Shown: in pieces, positions 1 to 5,952 of the stretch | Position numbering within the stretch: position 1 is the stretch's first letter | How the letters are laid out: every line of letters begins with the position of its first letter | NCBI GenBank assembly: GCA_039029935.1 | Contig: JBCCFC010000747.1 | Location: forward strand, 1 to 6,858 | Direction of reading: 5' to 3' | Source of the DNA: G039029935 sp039029935 | GTDB lineage: Bacteria > Chloroflexota > Anaerolineae > Caldilineales > Caldilineaceae | DNA length: 6,858 nt | Program-made: the position numbers and the translations under genes | The notes under the pieces: generated by a model | Told to the model about the DNA's origin: nothing | Databases searched by the model: none | Seen by the model: the letters and a program-made list of their open reading frames with translations, nothing else

Positions 1-1
1 C

Positions 2-421
2 CCGCTTATCTTGCCCAACTTTTTTGGCAGTGCCTTCTCGATCTTTCTATTAAGGCAGTATTTCATGACCATTCCGCTTGAATTAGATGATGCTGCCAAG
101 ATTGACGGGGCAGGCTACTTCCGTATCTTTACAAACATCATCCTGCCCACATCAACAGCAGCGTTGGGCGTGGTCGCAGTCTTTGAATTCCTAGAATCGT
201 GGCGTGACTTTTTTGGTCCGCTCATCTATCTCACATCCGATGCCAAATACACCGTGCCCATTGGTCTATACACCTTTCAAACCGAGTATTTCACGGAGTG
301 GCATCTATTTATGGCGGCCTCAGCCCTTGCCATGCTTGTCCCATTATTGGTATTTTTTGTTGCCCAAAAATACTTTATTGGGGGCATCGCATTGGTTGGC
401 TCAGGTGGCTCTAAAGGATAG
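2..421 (+). CDS. Carbohydrate ABC transporter permease, MalG type (5'-truncated)
   Basis: This is the C-terminal part of an inner-membrane permease subunit that would pair with a second permease, an ATPase and a binding protein to import a sugar. The frame is open to the left edge (Pro-Leu-Ile-Leu-Pro-Asn-Phe-Phe), so the start lies outside the window; family members are about 270-300 residues and some 139 are present. The cytoplasmic EAA loop that docks on the ATPase is clear at about 80-148 (ELDDAAKIDGAG followed by IILP). Hydrophobic segments follow the loop (around AALGVVAVFEF) and occur at the C-terminus (MAASALAMLVPLLVFFVAQ), matching the last membrane helices of this family. The solute-binding lipoprotein starts 208 bp downstream on the same strand and is its probable partner. 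No ATPase gene is visible. Substrate is unknown; the family call is secure. Confidence 0.9.
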   Translation, partial: PLILPNFFGSAFSIFLLRQYFMTIPLELDDAAKIDGAGYFRIFTNIILPTSTAALGVVAVFEFLESWRDFFGPLIYLTSDAKYTVPIGLYTFQTEYFTEWHLFMAASALAMLVPLLVFFVAQKYFIGGIALVGSGGSKG

Positions 422-499
422 TTTGTTCAGTTGGTAAAGCTGTAATAATTCAGTGCTGTTGGGTGTGCCACCGAATGCAATTCGGTGTCTATTACAGGA

Positions 500-521
500 A
501 GTATACTGAAAGTATACTGCA
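500..521 (+). repeat. Two 11-bp tandem units, AGTATACTGAA / AGTATACTGCA
   Basis: The two adjacent 11-bp units match at 10 of 11 positions, and each contains the palindromic octamer AGTATACT. A period of 11 bp places both copies on the same face of the helix. Winged-helix response regulators of the OmpR/PhoB type are known to bind direct repeats of this period, so an operator is a reasonable guess. The copies also contain TATACT and could simply be overlapping -10 elements. Confidence 0.5.
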
Positions 522-534
522 ACACGCTGGATAT

Positions 535-554
535 AACCTGTTTTAACAGGTTTT
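535..554 (+). promoter_or_regulatory. 18-bp perfect palindrome, operator-like or weak terminator
   Basis: AACCTGTT (535-542) and AACAGGTT (545-552) are perfect inverted copies around TT. The length and symmetry suit a dimeric repressor site of the GntR or LacI kind commonly placed before sugar-transport genes. Read as RNA, it gives a 6-bp stem with a 6-nt loop. Its 3' arm ends in TT, followed by TT and then C, a poor tail for a terminator. The operator reading is slightly preferred; there is no direct evidence. Confidence 0.35.
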
Positions 555-563
555 CTATGATAG

Positions 564-584
564 CATGGGATTTGTAATCCCATG
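564..584 (+). promoter_or_regulatory. 9-bp-arm dyad before the binding-protein start
   Basis: CATGGGATT (564-572) pairs perfectly with AATCCCATG (576-584) around the triplet TGT. It lies 45 bp upstream of the chosen start of the binding-protein gene and is not followed by a T tract, so it is not a terminator. It could be a second operator half of the leader or a stable 5'-UTR hairpin. Confidence 0.4.
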
Positions 585-617
585 AGGTCTTTACCAAAAT
601 CTTTATCATATATTACC

Positions 618-623
618 AAGGAG
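618..623 (+). promoter_or_regulatory. Ribosome binding site of the sugar-binding lipoprotein
   Basis: AAGGAG lies six bases before ATG 630. This fixes the start there rather than at the in-frame ATG 582, which lies inside a dyad and would put 16 extra residues before the signal peptide. Confidence 0.8.
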
Positions 624-629
624 AAGTTT

Positions 630-2003
630 ATGTTCCGCAAATCGAACATACGCATGTTTCTGATTGTTGGCTTGGTGTCATTGATGGCGTTGTTTGCCGT
701 CGCTTGTGCGCCACAAGCCCCAGCTGGTAGCGGTAGTGATGCAGGTGCTGACGCTGCCGCCGACGCCGACGCTGATGCTGGTGATGAAGTTGTCACCATC
801 AAGTGGTTTATGCGCTGGGATCAAACCCGTGTAGACAACGTTGCCATGCCTGTCATCGCAGCGTTTGAAGAGCAGAATCCAAACATCAAGGTTGAGTTTG
901 AGAACATCGGTCGTAGCAGCGAGTACTACCAAAAGCTCCAGACCACGATTGCCGCAGACTTGGCACCAGATGTATTTTATCCAGCGACGCACATTGCCTA
1001 TGCATTGGCATCAAAGGGTGGTCTGTTGCCCGTAGATGACTACATCGCTGCCGATGGCATTGATATGGCAAAATATGACCAGAGCATCTTGGAACTTTAT
1101 CAATCGGAAGGCTCACAGTACTGTTTGCCAATCGACACCGCAGCACTGGTTGTCTTCTATAACAAAGAGATGTTTGACGAAGCAGGCGTAGCCTATCCAG
1201 AAGCAGGCTGGACATGGGATGATTTCCTAGCAACAGCACAGGCGTTGACGGCTGACGTGGATGGTGACGGCATGACCGATCAGTTTGGTGTTGAGGTCTT
1301 CACAAACTACTGGCCGATGGTTGTCTGGACACAGACCGGACATGCGCTGTATGATGACATCCGCAACCCAACTGAGTTCTTGGGTGCTGAAGAAGATTCA
1401 GTGGCGGCTGTACAGTGGCTGGCTGACCTGATCAATGTACATGGCGTTATGCCTTCTGCCGAACAGCGCGCCGACATTGGCGACATGTTCGCTGCTGGCA
1501 AAGCTGCGATGAACGTTGTTGGTCACTGGCGTGTACCACGCTATCTCGCCAATGCAGAATTTGCCTTTGACTTTGCGCCACTGCCAGAGGGTGCGATTGC
1601 AGCCAACCGTGCAGATGGTAGCTGTTTTGCTGTTAGCGCAAGCTCAGAGCATCCAGATGAGGCATGGGAATTTGTGAAGTTCTTGGCCGGACCAGACTCT
1701 ATGGGTGTTGATCTGCTGTTGGGACTGCAACAGATGACACCTGTGGTTTTGGAATTCCAAGACTCAGAAGCATTCCTGAATCCAGAAGGGCTGGAAGGCT
1801 CGAACAAGGCAGCGTTCTTGGCGGGTAAAGACAACCTCTTCTCAATGTACGATCCAATCCACCCAGTGTATGCCGAATGGGATGCATTGTGGAAGCAGGA
1901 ATTGGGCGAAGTATGGTTGGGCAATGCCACTGCTGCTGAAGCCTTTGAGCGCATGGCGCCAGAGGTAGATGAAATGTTGGCAAACTTGGGTGACTACGAA
2001 TAG
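630..2003 (+). CDS. Sugar ABC transporter substrate-binding lipoprotein (family 1 SBP)
   Basis: This extracytoplasmic binding protein would capture a sugar or oligosaccharide and deliver it to the permease. The 457-residue protein starts MFRKSNIRMF, has a hydrophobic signal segment (about 9-25) and a lipobox ending at Cys26 (AVAC), so it should be lipid-anchored. A flexible linker rich in Ala, Asp and Gly (about 31-53) follows, then a mature domain beginning VTIKWFMRWDQ. Family 1 hallmarks are visible: AAFEEQNPNIKVEF, TTIAADLAPDVF, LPIDTAALVVFYNKEMFDEAG, TWDDFLATAQALT, AAGKAAMNVVGHW and EAWEFVKFLAGPDSM. Residues 209-217 (DVDGDGMTD) form an Asp-rich loop resembling EF-hand or dockerin calcium loops, a recurrent feature of such proteins. 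Length is normal and the gene looks intact. It follows the permease gene and ends at a strong terminator. The ligand cannot be predicted. Confidence 0.93.
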   Translation: MFRKSNIRMFLIVGLVSLMALFAVACAPQAPAGSGSDAGADAAADADADAGDEVVTIKWFMRWDQTRVDNVAMPVIAAFEEQNPNIKVEFENIGRSSEYYQKLQTTIAADLAPDVFYPATHIAYALASKGGLLPVDDYIAADGIDMAKYDQSILELYQSEGSQYCLPIDTAALVVFYNKEMFDEAGVAYPEAGWTWDDFLATAQALTADVDGDGMTDQFGVEVFTNYWPMVVWTQTGHALYDDIRNPTEFLGAEEDSVAAVQWLADLINVHGVMPSAEQRADIGDMFAAGKAAMNVVGHWRVPRYLANAEFAFDFAPLPEGAIAANRADGSCFAVSASSEHPDEAWEFVKFLAGPDSMGVDLLLGLQQMTPVVLEFQDSEAFLNPEGLEGSNKAAFLAGKDNLFSMYDPIHPVYAEWDALWKQELGEVWLGNATAAEAFERMAPEVDEMLANLGDYE

Positions 2004-2029
2004 ACATCCAGTCAGCCGTTCAGTATAAT
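2001..2029 (+). promoter_or_regulatory. Sigma-70-type promoter, TAGACA - 17 bp - TATAAT
   Basis: TAGACA (2001-2006, five of six consensus bases) and a perfect TATAAT (2024-2029) are separated by exactly 17 bp. The -35 overlaps the stop codon of the binding-protein gene. Transcription would begin near 2036-2037, a few bases before the hairpin at 2040, and would serve the nucleotidyltransferase, reductase and beta-helix genes. Predicted from sequence only. Confidence 0.65.
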
Positions 2030-2039
2030 ATAGTGTAAC

Positions 2040-2075
2040 AATGGGGTACAGACTAAATCTGTACCCCATTTCTTT
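2040..2075 (+). terminator. Rho-independent terminator after the binding-protein gene
   Basis: A perfect 13-bp stem (AATGGGGTACAGA at 2040-2052 with TCTGTACCCCATT at 2058-2070) encloses the loop CTAAA and is followed by TCTTT. It begins 36 bp after the stop codon and should end the transporter transcript. The T tract is short but the stem is strong. On the minus strand no T tract follows, so it works in one direction. Because a promoter lies just upstream, the same hairpin may also cap the 5' end of the next transcript. Confidence 0.82.
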
Positions 2076-2097
2076 AGGGTATAGGCAGGGTATACAC
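2076..2097 (+). repeat. Two 11-bp tandem units, AGGGTATAGGC / AGGGTATACAC
   Basis: The units match at 9 of 11 positions and abut the ATG at 2099. The second AGGG (2087-2090) is also the only Shine-Dalgarno-like stretch before that ATG, so the repeat may act in translation, or a protein bound here could block initiation. Its period and its GTATA core resemble the tandem repeat at 500-521. Confidence 0.45.
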
Positions 2098-2098
2098 A

Positions 2099-2950
2099 AT
2101 GCCAAAAGCGAGAAAATCGCCGACAATCGACACAAGTTTGGATGAAGTTGTTGATCGCTTGCGTAGCCACCCTGCAGTGGATGGTGTGCTGATTGTTGGC
2201 TCGGCAAGTCGGGGTGAACTAAATCCCGCCAGCGATTATGACTTGGTGATTGTGCTATCGGAAATGCCGATACCGCTACACGTGGGCGTCACCAACATTG
2301 ATGGTCGATTTACGGATGTTGTGTTTCATACAACCACGCAGTTGGACGAATTTCTGCACACCGATGAACCACTCCATTTTTGGCACTGGACAGGACGCTT
2401 AGTTGGTTGGCTAGAAGAGGGGCAAATTGTCTTTGACCGACGAGGCTGCTTGCAAAAAGCACAGAAGAAAGCCAAAGAAGGGGACTGGCTGGCGCGAACA
2501 GGCACAGCGTCTGGTATGAAGGCGTGGAGTGGTGTCAATTACAACCTGCTGGTATTGCGCCGCTATCTTTCATCAGATGATCCTCTCTACCTCGAAACAG
2601 CAGACTTGCGGATGATGATTTATGGGCCATCCGACTTGTTCTTCAACTACTTTGAGACCCGGCGGCTGCGTTGGGATGGAGAGAAGGCCGCAATCAAGTA
2701 TCTGCAAAAACATGACCCTGACTACCTCTCGATGTTCAAGCAATTCCTGACTGAAAACGAACGTCACGCAAAATTTCGGTTGTACGAGGTTTTAGCTGAA
2801 CGAACAATCGCCCCTGTTGGTCGATTGTGGCAAACGACAGACACAATCATGATGCTCGATGGGGATGAATCAACATCAAAAATGGAACAAAAAGCACTTA
2901 ACTTTTGGGAAGAACTTATTCAGGAGAGAGAAACCAATGAAAACAATTGA
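2099..2950 (+). CDS. Nucleotidyltransferase-domain protein (Pol beta / ANT-like fold)
   Basis: This 283-residue protein has the minimal nucleotidyltransferase signature at residues 34-48: Gly34-Ser35, ten residues, then Asp46-Tyr47-Asp48 (GSASRGELNPASDYDL). A likely third metal-binding carboxylate is Asp73 in RFTDVVFH. Such enzymes transfer a nucleoside monophosphate to a small molecule or protein; aminoglycoside adenylyltransferases, LinB-type enzymes and MNT toxin-antitoxin components share the fold. The protein is much longer than MNT antitoxins (about 100 residues) and is closer in size to ANT-type enzymes. The C-terminal two thirds (about 110-270) look mostly helical and show no second motif that I recognise. 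Its last 14 bp overlap the aldo/keto reductase gene, so the two are translationally coupled. The ribosome binding site is weak. Substrate is unknown, and resistance should not be assumed. Confidence 0.78.
   Translation: MPKARKSPTIDTSLDEVVDRLRSHPAVDGVLIVGSASRGELNPASDYDLVIVLSEMPIPLHVGVTNIDGRFTDVVFHTTTQLDEFLHTDEPLHFWHWTGRLVGWLEEGQIVFDRRGCLQKAQKKAKEGDWLARTGTASGMKAWSGVNYNLLVLRRYLSSDDPLYLETADLRMMIYGPSDLFFNYFETRRLRWDGEKAAIKYLQKHDPDYLSMFKQFLTENERHAKFRLYEVLAERTIAPVGRLWQTTDTIMMLDGDESTSKMEQKALNFWEELIQERETNENN
2922..2927 (+). promoter_or_regulatory. Ribosome binding site inside the nucleotidyltransferase gene
   Basis: AGGAGA lies nine bases before ATG 2937 and selects that start for the aldo/keto reductase over the in-frame ATG at 2859. 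The shorter protein begins exactly where the family fold begins. Confidence 0.75.
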
Positions 2951-3902
2951 ACTAGCCAACACAGGGGAACAAGTTTCAGAGATGTCTCTGGGCACGATGA
3001 TGTTTGGCGACCGCTGTGACCAAGCCGAATCTGACCGCATTTTAAGCACAGCCATCGACCAAGGCGTCAACTTTATCGACACAGCATCCATGTATGTCAA
3101 GGGTGAAACCGAGGCCATTCTTGGACGCATCATGGGGTCACGTCGTGAGAAGCTATTTCTTGGCACAAAAGTGACCACCAGCACTGCTGCCGACCACGTA
3201 TTGAGCAGCATTGACGATAGCTTGCAACGGCTGCAAACCGACTATGTAGACCTCTACATGATCCACTGGCCGCGCAAAGCGATGGAAACGACAGCAATGA
3301 TGGAAGCACTCAACACCGTTGTCACCCAAGGAAAAGCGCGCTATATCGGCTGCTGTAACTTCCCGGCATGGCTGCTGGCACACTGCAACGCCATTGCCCA
3401 GCGCAACGGATGGGCGCAGTTGATCTGCAACCAGATTCCCTACAACACGATTGAGCGTGGCGTTGAGGTCGAGGTGCTGCCGCAAGCCGTTGTCGATAAC
3501 ATTGCCATCACCGTCTACCGCCCACTGTTGATGGGTGTACTCGCTGGCAAATATCGCAATGGCATTCCTGAAGATTCACGTGGACATACCGATAAACGCG
3601 TCACCAATTGGGTGGATAAATTTGGCGATGGCTTGAGCGCCTTCTATAGCTTTGCCGACGAGCGTAACTTGCATCCGGCACAACTAGCGATTTCATGGGT
3701 ACGCCACTCTGCGGGTGTTACCTCACCCATCGTTGGTGTCAGCTCACTGAATCAGCTACAGGCCACCATTGATGCCTTTAACGTCGATTTGTCTGATGAT
3801 GAATACGCCGAAGTGACAGCCATGTTTGACACGGCTGTCAAAGAAGAGAGCGGTGGTAACTTTAGTAACCTGCGTCGCTCAATGGATTTGGTGGTCGGAT
3901 AA
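2937..3902 (+). CDS. Aldo/keto reductase
   Basis: This is an NAD(P)H-dependent oxidoreductase of the TIM-barrel aldo/keto reductase superfamily, reducing carbonyl groups of sugars, aldehydes or ketones in the cytoplasm. The 321-residue length is typical. The catalytic tetrad is visible: Asp48 (FIDTA), Tyr53 (SMY), Lys78 (GTKV) and His110 (MIHWP). Other family marks are LGTMMFG near the N-terminus, the helix around EAILGRIMG, LQRLQTDYVDLYMIHWP, GKARYIGCCNF, the barrel strand ending ITVYRPLLMGVLAGKY, and the cofactor-binding stretch SPIVGVSSLNQLQATIDAF near the C-terminus. The start overlaps the preceding gene by 14 bp and the next gene begins 14 bp after the stop, so all three should be co-transcribed. 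The specific substrate cannot be inferred; a role in sugar metabolism is only suggested by the neighbouring importer. Confidence 0.93.
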   Translation: MKTIELANTGEQVSEMSLGTMMFGDRCDQAESDRILSTAIDQGVNFIDTASMYVKGETEAILGRIMGSRREKLFLGTKVTTSTAADHVLSSIDDSLQRLQTDYVDLYMIHWPRKAMETTAMMEALNTVVTQGKARYIGCCNFPAWLLAHCNAIAQRNGWAQLICNQIPYNTIERGVEVEVLPQAVVDNIAITVYRPLLMGVLAGKYRNGIPEDSRGHTDKRVTNWVDKFGDGLSAFYSFADERNLHPAQLAISWVRHSAGVTSPIVGVSSLNQLQATIDAFNVDLSDDEYAEVTAMFDTAVKEESGGNFSNLRRSMDLVVG

Positions 3903-3916
3903 CGGGTAGGTGTTCT

Positions 3917-5152
3917 ATGCAACCCAGCAATTTAATCGGACTGTCGTCCGGCGCTCAGGTAGGCAACCTGAGATACTTTCAGGGCAGTATACAACGAATT
4001 ATTCCCCTCCTCGCCCTCCTCATGCTTACGGGATGTGGGTCATGGTTTGGGTTTGGAGGGGCTGCTGACGAGTATGCACCGGGCAATGCAGATATCACTG
4101 TCGAGGATGCATTTGCCAGCGTCGAGGCGTTGATGACGGGCGAGCACTACTATGTCTCACCCGATGGCGATGATGACAATGATGGTCTTTCTGAGGAGTC
4201 CCCCTTTGAGACCATCCTGCAGGCCATCATCACGGTGCGTGCGGGTGACACCATTCACCTCGGACCAGGCGAGTATTTTGAGACAATGATGACCGTGCGT
4301 GACGGCACACCCGAAGCACCCATCACGATTATCGGTCCGCCCGAAGCCATCATACGCGGTGAAGCACTGGACAATGTGCTGATGCGCATCAATCATGATT
4401 ACTACACACTCTATGGATTCTCATTCGATGGGTTGTATGGCGACCCCGACAAGATGCGTGGCTACAAGGACAAGCTGCTCTATGCCCAAAAGCACGAGGT
4501 TCGTTCGGGTATCAAAGGGCTGCGCGTTCTCAACATAACTTTCCAGAATGCGGGGGCTGAGTGTGTACGCCTGCGTTATTTTCTGACTGAGAGCGAAGTC
4601 GCCTTCTCACGCTTCCATAACTGTGGCATCTGGGATTTTGTCTTTGATGAAGGTGGGAAGGTCGGTGAAGCCATTTACATGGGGACATCGAGCAAGCAGT
4701 GGGATGATGGCAAAAACCGCACATCGGACCCTGATGAGACGATGCACAACTGGATTCACCACAACTTTATGGATACACAGGGTAATGAGTGCGCCGAAGT
4801 CAAGGAAGGCGGCACGGCCAACATCATTGAGTACAATGAATGCACGGGGCAGAAAGACCCTGAATCGGCAGGTATCGTCGCACGAGGCAGCGGCAACATC
4901 ATTCGTTACAACACCATCTATGGCAATGTTGGGGCAGGTGTCCGTGTCGGTGGTCACACCGTTGATGGCATTCAGTATGGTCAGGAAAACGAGGTCTATG
5001 GCAACGAACTGTATAACAACACGGCTGGTGGTGTGAAGATCATGGTCCCATCACAGGCCAAGGTGTGTGACAACAATGTCTATGACAATGAGGGGGGTCC
5101 CGTCGTTGGCGAGTACGCAGCAGATTATAACCCAACTGTGAGTTGCCCGTAA
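3917..5152 (+). CDS. Right-handed parallel beta-helix lipoprotein, possible polysaccharide-active protein
   Basis: This 411-residue exported lipoprotein has a long N-region (1-28), a hydrophobic stretch and a lipobox ending at Cys40 (LTGC). Residues 78-103 (YYVSPDGDDDNDGLSEESPF and onward) match the opening of DUF1565-like beta-helix proteins. Many short rungs follow with repeated Asn-Xaa-hydrophobic and YN/YGN turns (LRVLNITFQNAG, NIIEYNECTG, NIIRYNTIYGN, NEVYGNELYNNT, NNVYDNEGG). Proteins of this fold are often polysaccharide lyases or hydrolases. The segment NECAEVKEGG...IVARGSGNIIRYNT recalls the arrangement of catalytic Lys and Arg in lyase family PL6, with Lys296 and Arg323 as candidates, but spacing differs and acidic calcium ligands are not clearly conserved. 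Enzymatic activity is therefore unproven. The gene is last in the operon, 14 bp after the reductase; a promoter for the next gene follows its stop at once, with no clear terminator. Confidence 0.82.
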   Translation: MQPSNLIGLSSGAQVGNLRYFQGSIQRIIPLLALLMLTGCGSWFGFGGAADEYAPGNADITVEDAFASVEALMTGEHYYVSPDGDDDNDGLSEESPFETILQAIITVRAGDTIHLGPGEYFETMMTVRDGTPEAPITIIGPPEAIIRGEALDNVLMRINHDYYTLYGFSFDGLYGDPDKMRGYKDKLLYAQKHEVRSGIKGLRVLNITFQNAGAECVRLRYFLTESEVAFSRFHNCGIWDFVFDEGGKVGEAIYMGTSSKQWDDGKNRTSDPDETMHNWIHHNFMDTQGNECAEVKEGGTANIIEYNECTGQKDPESAGIVARGSGNIIRYNTIYGNVGAGVRVGGHTVDGIQYGQENEVYGNELYNNTAGGVKIMVPSQAKVCDNNVYDNEGGPVVGEYAADYNPTVSCP

Positions 5153-5156
5153 AAGA

Positions 5157-5165
5157 TGCTATAAT
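5157..5165 (+). promoter_or_regulatory. Extended -10 promoter TGCTATAAT
   Basis: A perfect TATAAT (5160-5165) is preceded by TG one base away (5157-5158). The -35 region at 17-bp spacing (TGTGAG) is poor, which extended -10 promoters tolerate. Transcription would start near 5172, about 48 bp before the next gene's ATG. This marks the nuclease-like gene as a separate unit. Confidence 0.65.
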
Positions 5166-5219
5166 TGTCATCAGTGCCTTGGTATTTATGTTAGTTAATA
5201 ACGTTTGTATGGAGGAGTG

Positions 5220-5861
5220 ATGACAACAAAATATAACTTCAAACATTGTAATCTGATTTTGCTTGAAGACCTATTTCATGTCCGCCAAGTGCGTGACATG
5301 CCGCTTCTGGTTGATTGGCTTCATTACGATATAGAGGTTTCTGAGGCCGAACGTGAGGAGCTTTTGGTATATCAAGAAACACTGATTGAGAATCTGTGGA
5401 ATTGGAATGAGATTGAATTGGCCTATGGGTTTATTGCACCCCTACTGAACTTGGTCAATTTTTCGGGCGAAAACCGACGCTTTTTTGCAGAACGTCCCCT
5501 TGAAGGCAAAATTGGCGAAATAATCCTTAGTGGCAAACCAGATGGCATGATCGCCTCTGGCAAGCGTAAGCCAGCGCAACCATATTTTTGTTTGCATGAG
5601 TACAAAAAAGAGGATGACTCAGACGGTGATCCAGCCGGTCAGGTCCTTTCCGCCATGCTGGTTGCACAGGAAATCAATCAACATGAACAGCCTGTGTACG
5701 GCTGTTATATCAAAGGGAGCGTCTGGTATTTTATGGTTCTGCAAGGATTGGAGTTTAGCATCAGCAACCTCTATGCCGCCACGCGTGACGATATTGTTGA
5801 CATTTTCCGAATTTTGAAGGCATTAAATGTGATTATCGCTCAAATGGAAAGCCAGTCGTAA
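5220..5861 (+). CDS. PD-(D/E)XK nuclease-like protein of unknown function
   Basis: This 213-residue protein has no name that I recognise, but it carries the core of the PD-(D/E)XK fold: Asp108 in GKPDGMI, the Glu127-Tyr128-Lys129 triad element in YFCLHEYKKE, and Gln141 in DPAGQVLSAM, the conserved helix glutamine of RecB-like members. An upstream Glu (Glu64 or Glu66, in WNEIELAYGF) may complete the metal site. C-terminal strands (YGCYIKGSVWYFMVLQG) fit the same fold. No signal peptide or membrane segment is seen. ATG 5220 is preferred: GGAGG (5211-5215) lies four bases upstream, whereas the in-frame TTG at 5205 has no such site. The gene has its own promoter and terminator-like element and looks AT-richer than its neighbours by eye, which suggests an acquired single-gene cassette. 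It could be a defence or mobile-element accessory, or a fold member that has lost catalysis. Confidence 0.7.
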   Translation: MTTKYNFKHCNLILLEDLFHVRQVRDMPLLVDWLHYDIEVSEAEREELLVYQETLIENLWNWNEIELAYGFIAPLLNLVNFSGENRRFFAERPLEGKIGEIILSGKPDGMIASGKRKPAQPYFCLHEYKKEDDSDGDPAGQVLSAMLVAQEINQHEQPVYGCYIKGSVWYFMVLQGLEFSISNLYAATRDDIVDIFRILKALNVIIAQMESQS

Positions 5862-5876
5862 AAGTTGCTTAGACAT

Positions 5877-5922
5877 CCTTGCCTGAGCGTCCGGCTATCG
5901 CTCGAAGGGTTTTATTCTTTAT
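5877..5922 (+). terminator. Terminator-like bulged hairpin with T-rich tail
   Basis: GAGCG (5885-5889) pairs with CGCTC (5899-5903) around a 9-nt loop. CCTT (5877-5880) with AAGG (5905-5908) extends the stem across an asymmetric internal loop. The T-rich stretch GTTTTATTCTTTATT follows (5909-5923). It lies 16 bp after the stop of the nuclease-like gene. The imperfect stem makes this less certain than the terminator at 2040. Confidence 0.5.
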
Positions 5923-5952
5923 TGTGTGTGACATAAAGGGCTTCTTGATACT

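Larger units (their letters stand above)
422..629 (+). promoter_or_regulatory. Dyad-rich leader between permease and binding-protein genes
   Basis: This 208-bp gap holds no gene but four ordered elements: a stem-loop with 8-bp arms (469-476/480-487); a tandem pair of the self-complementary octamer AGTATACT (500-507 and 511-518); an 18-bp palindrome AACCTGTTTTAACAGGTT (535-552) followed by two more T; and a 9-bp-arm dyad (564-572/576-584). A ribosome binding site follows at 618-623. Weak -10-like hexamers occur (TATACT at 502 and 513, TATGAT at 556), but no convincing -35 partner was found. Plausible roles are operators for a sugar-responsive repressor, or mRNA hairpins that raise binding-protein output relative to the permease. 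Neither role can be settled from sequence. Confidence 0.5.

Noticed and set aside
469..487. Stem-loop after the permease gene as a terminator
   Set aside because: The stem is good but no T tract follows (TCTATTACAGG), so it is kept only as part of the structured leader.
582..629. Upstream in-frame ATG for the binding protein
   Set aside because: It lies within a dyad, has no ribosome binding site and would put 16 residues before a complete signal peptide; ATG 630 has AAGGAG.
401..802. Minus-strand ORF rich in Ala, Ser and Pro
   Set aside because: It is the antisense shadow of the Ala/Asp linker and leader of the binding-protein gene; no ribosome binding site or domain.
2859..2936. Earlier ATG for the aldo/keto reductase
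   Set aside because: It would add 26 residues read from inside the nucleotidyltransferase gene with no family similarity; AGGAGA supports ATG 2937.
2099..2950. Toxin-antitoxin (HEPN/MNT) pair
   Set aside because: The nucleotidyltransferase is far longer than MNT antitoxins and no HEPN gene adjoins it.
4607..4957. Minus-strand ORF of 116 codons inside the beta-helix gene
   Set aside because: No domain or start signal; the plus-strand frame is continuous and has a clear fold.
5205..5219. TTG start for the nuclease-like gene
   Set aside because: The Shine-Dalgarno GGAGG lies downstream of this TTG, so ATG 5220 is the better start.
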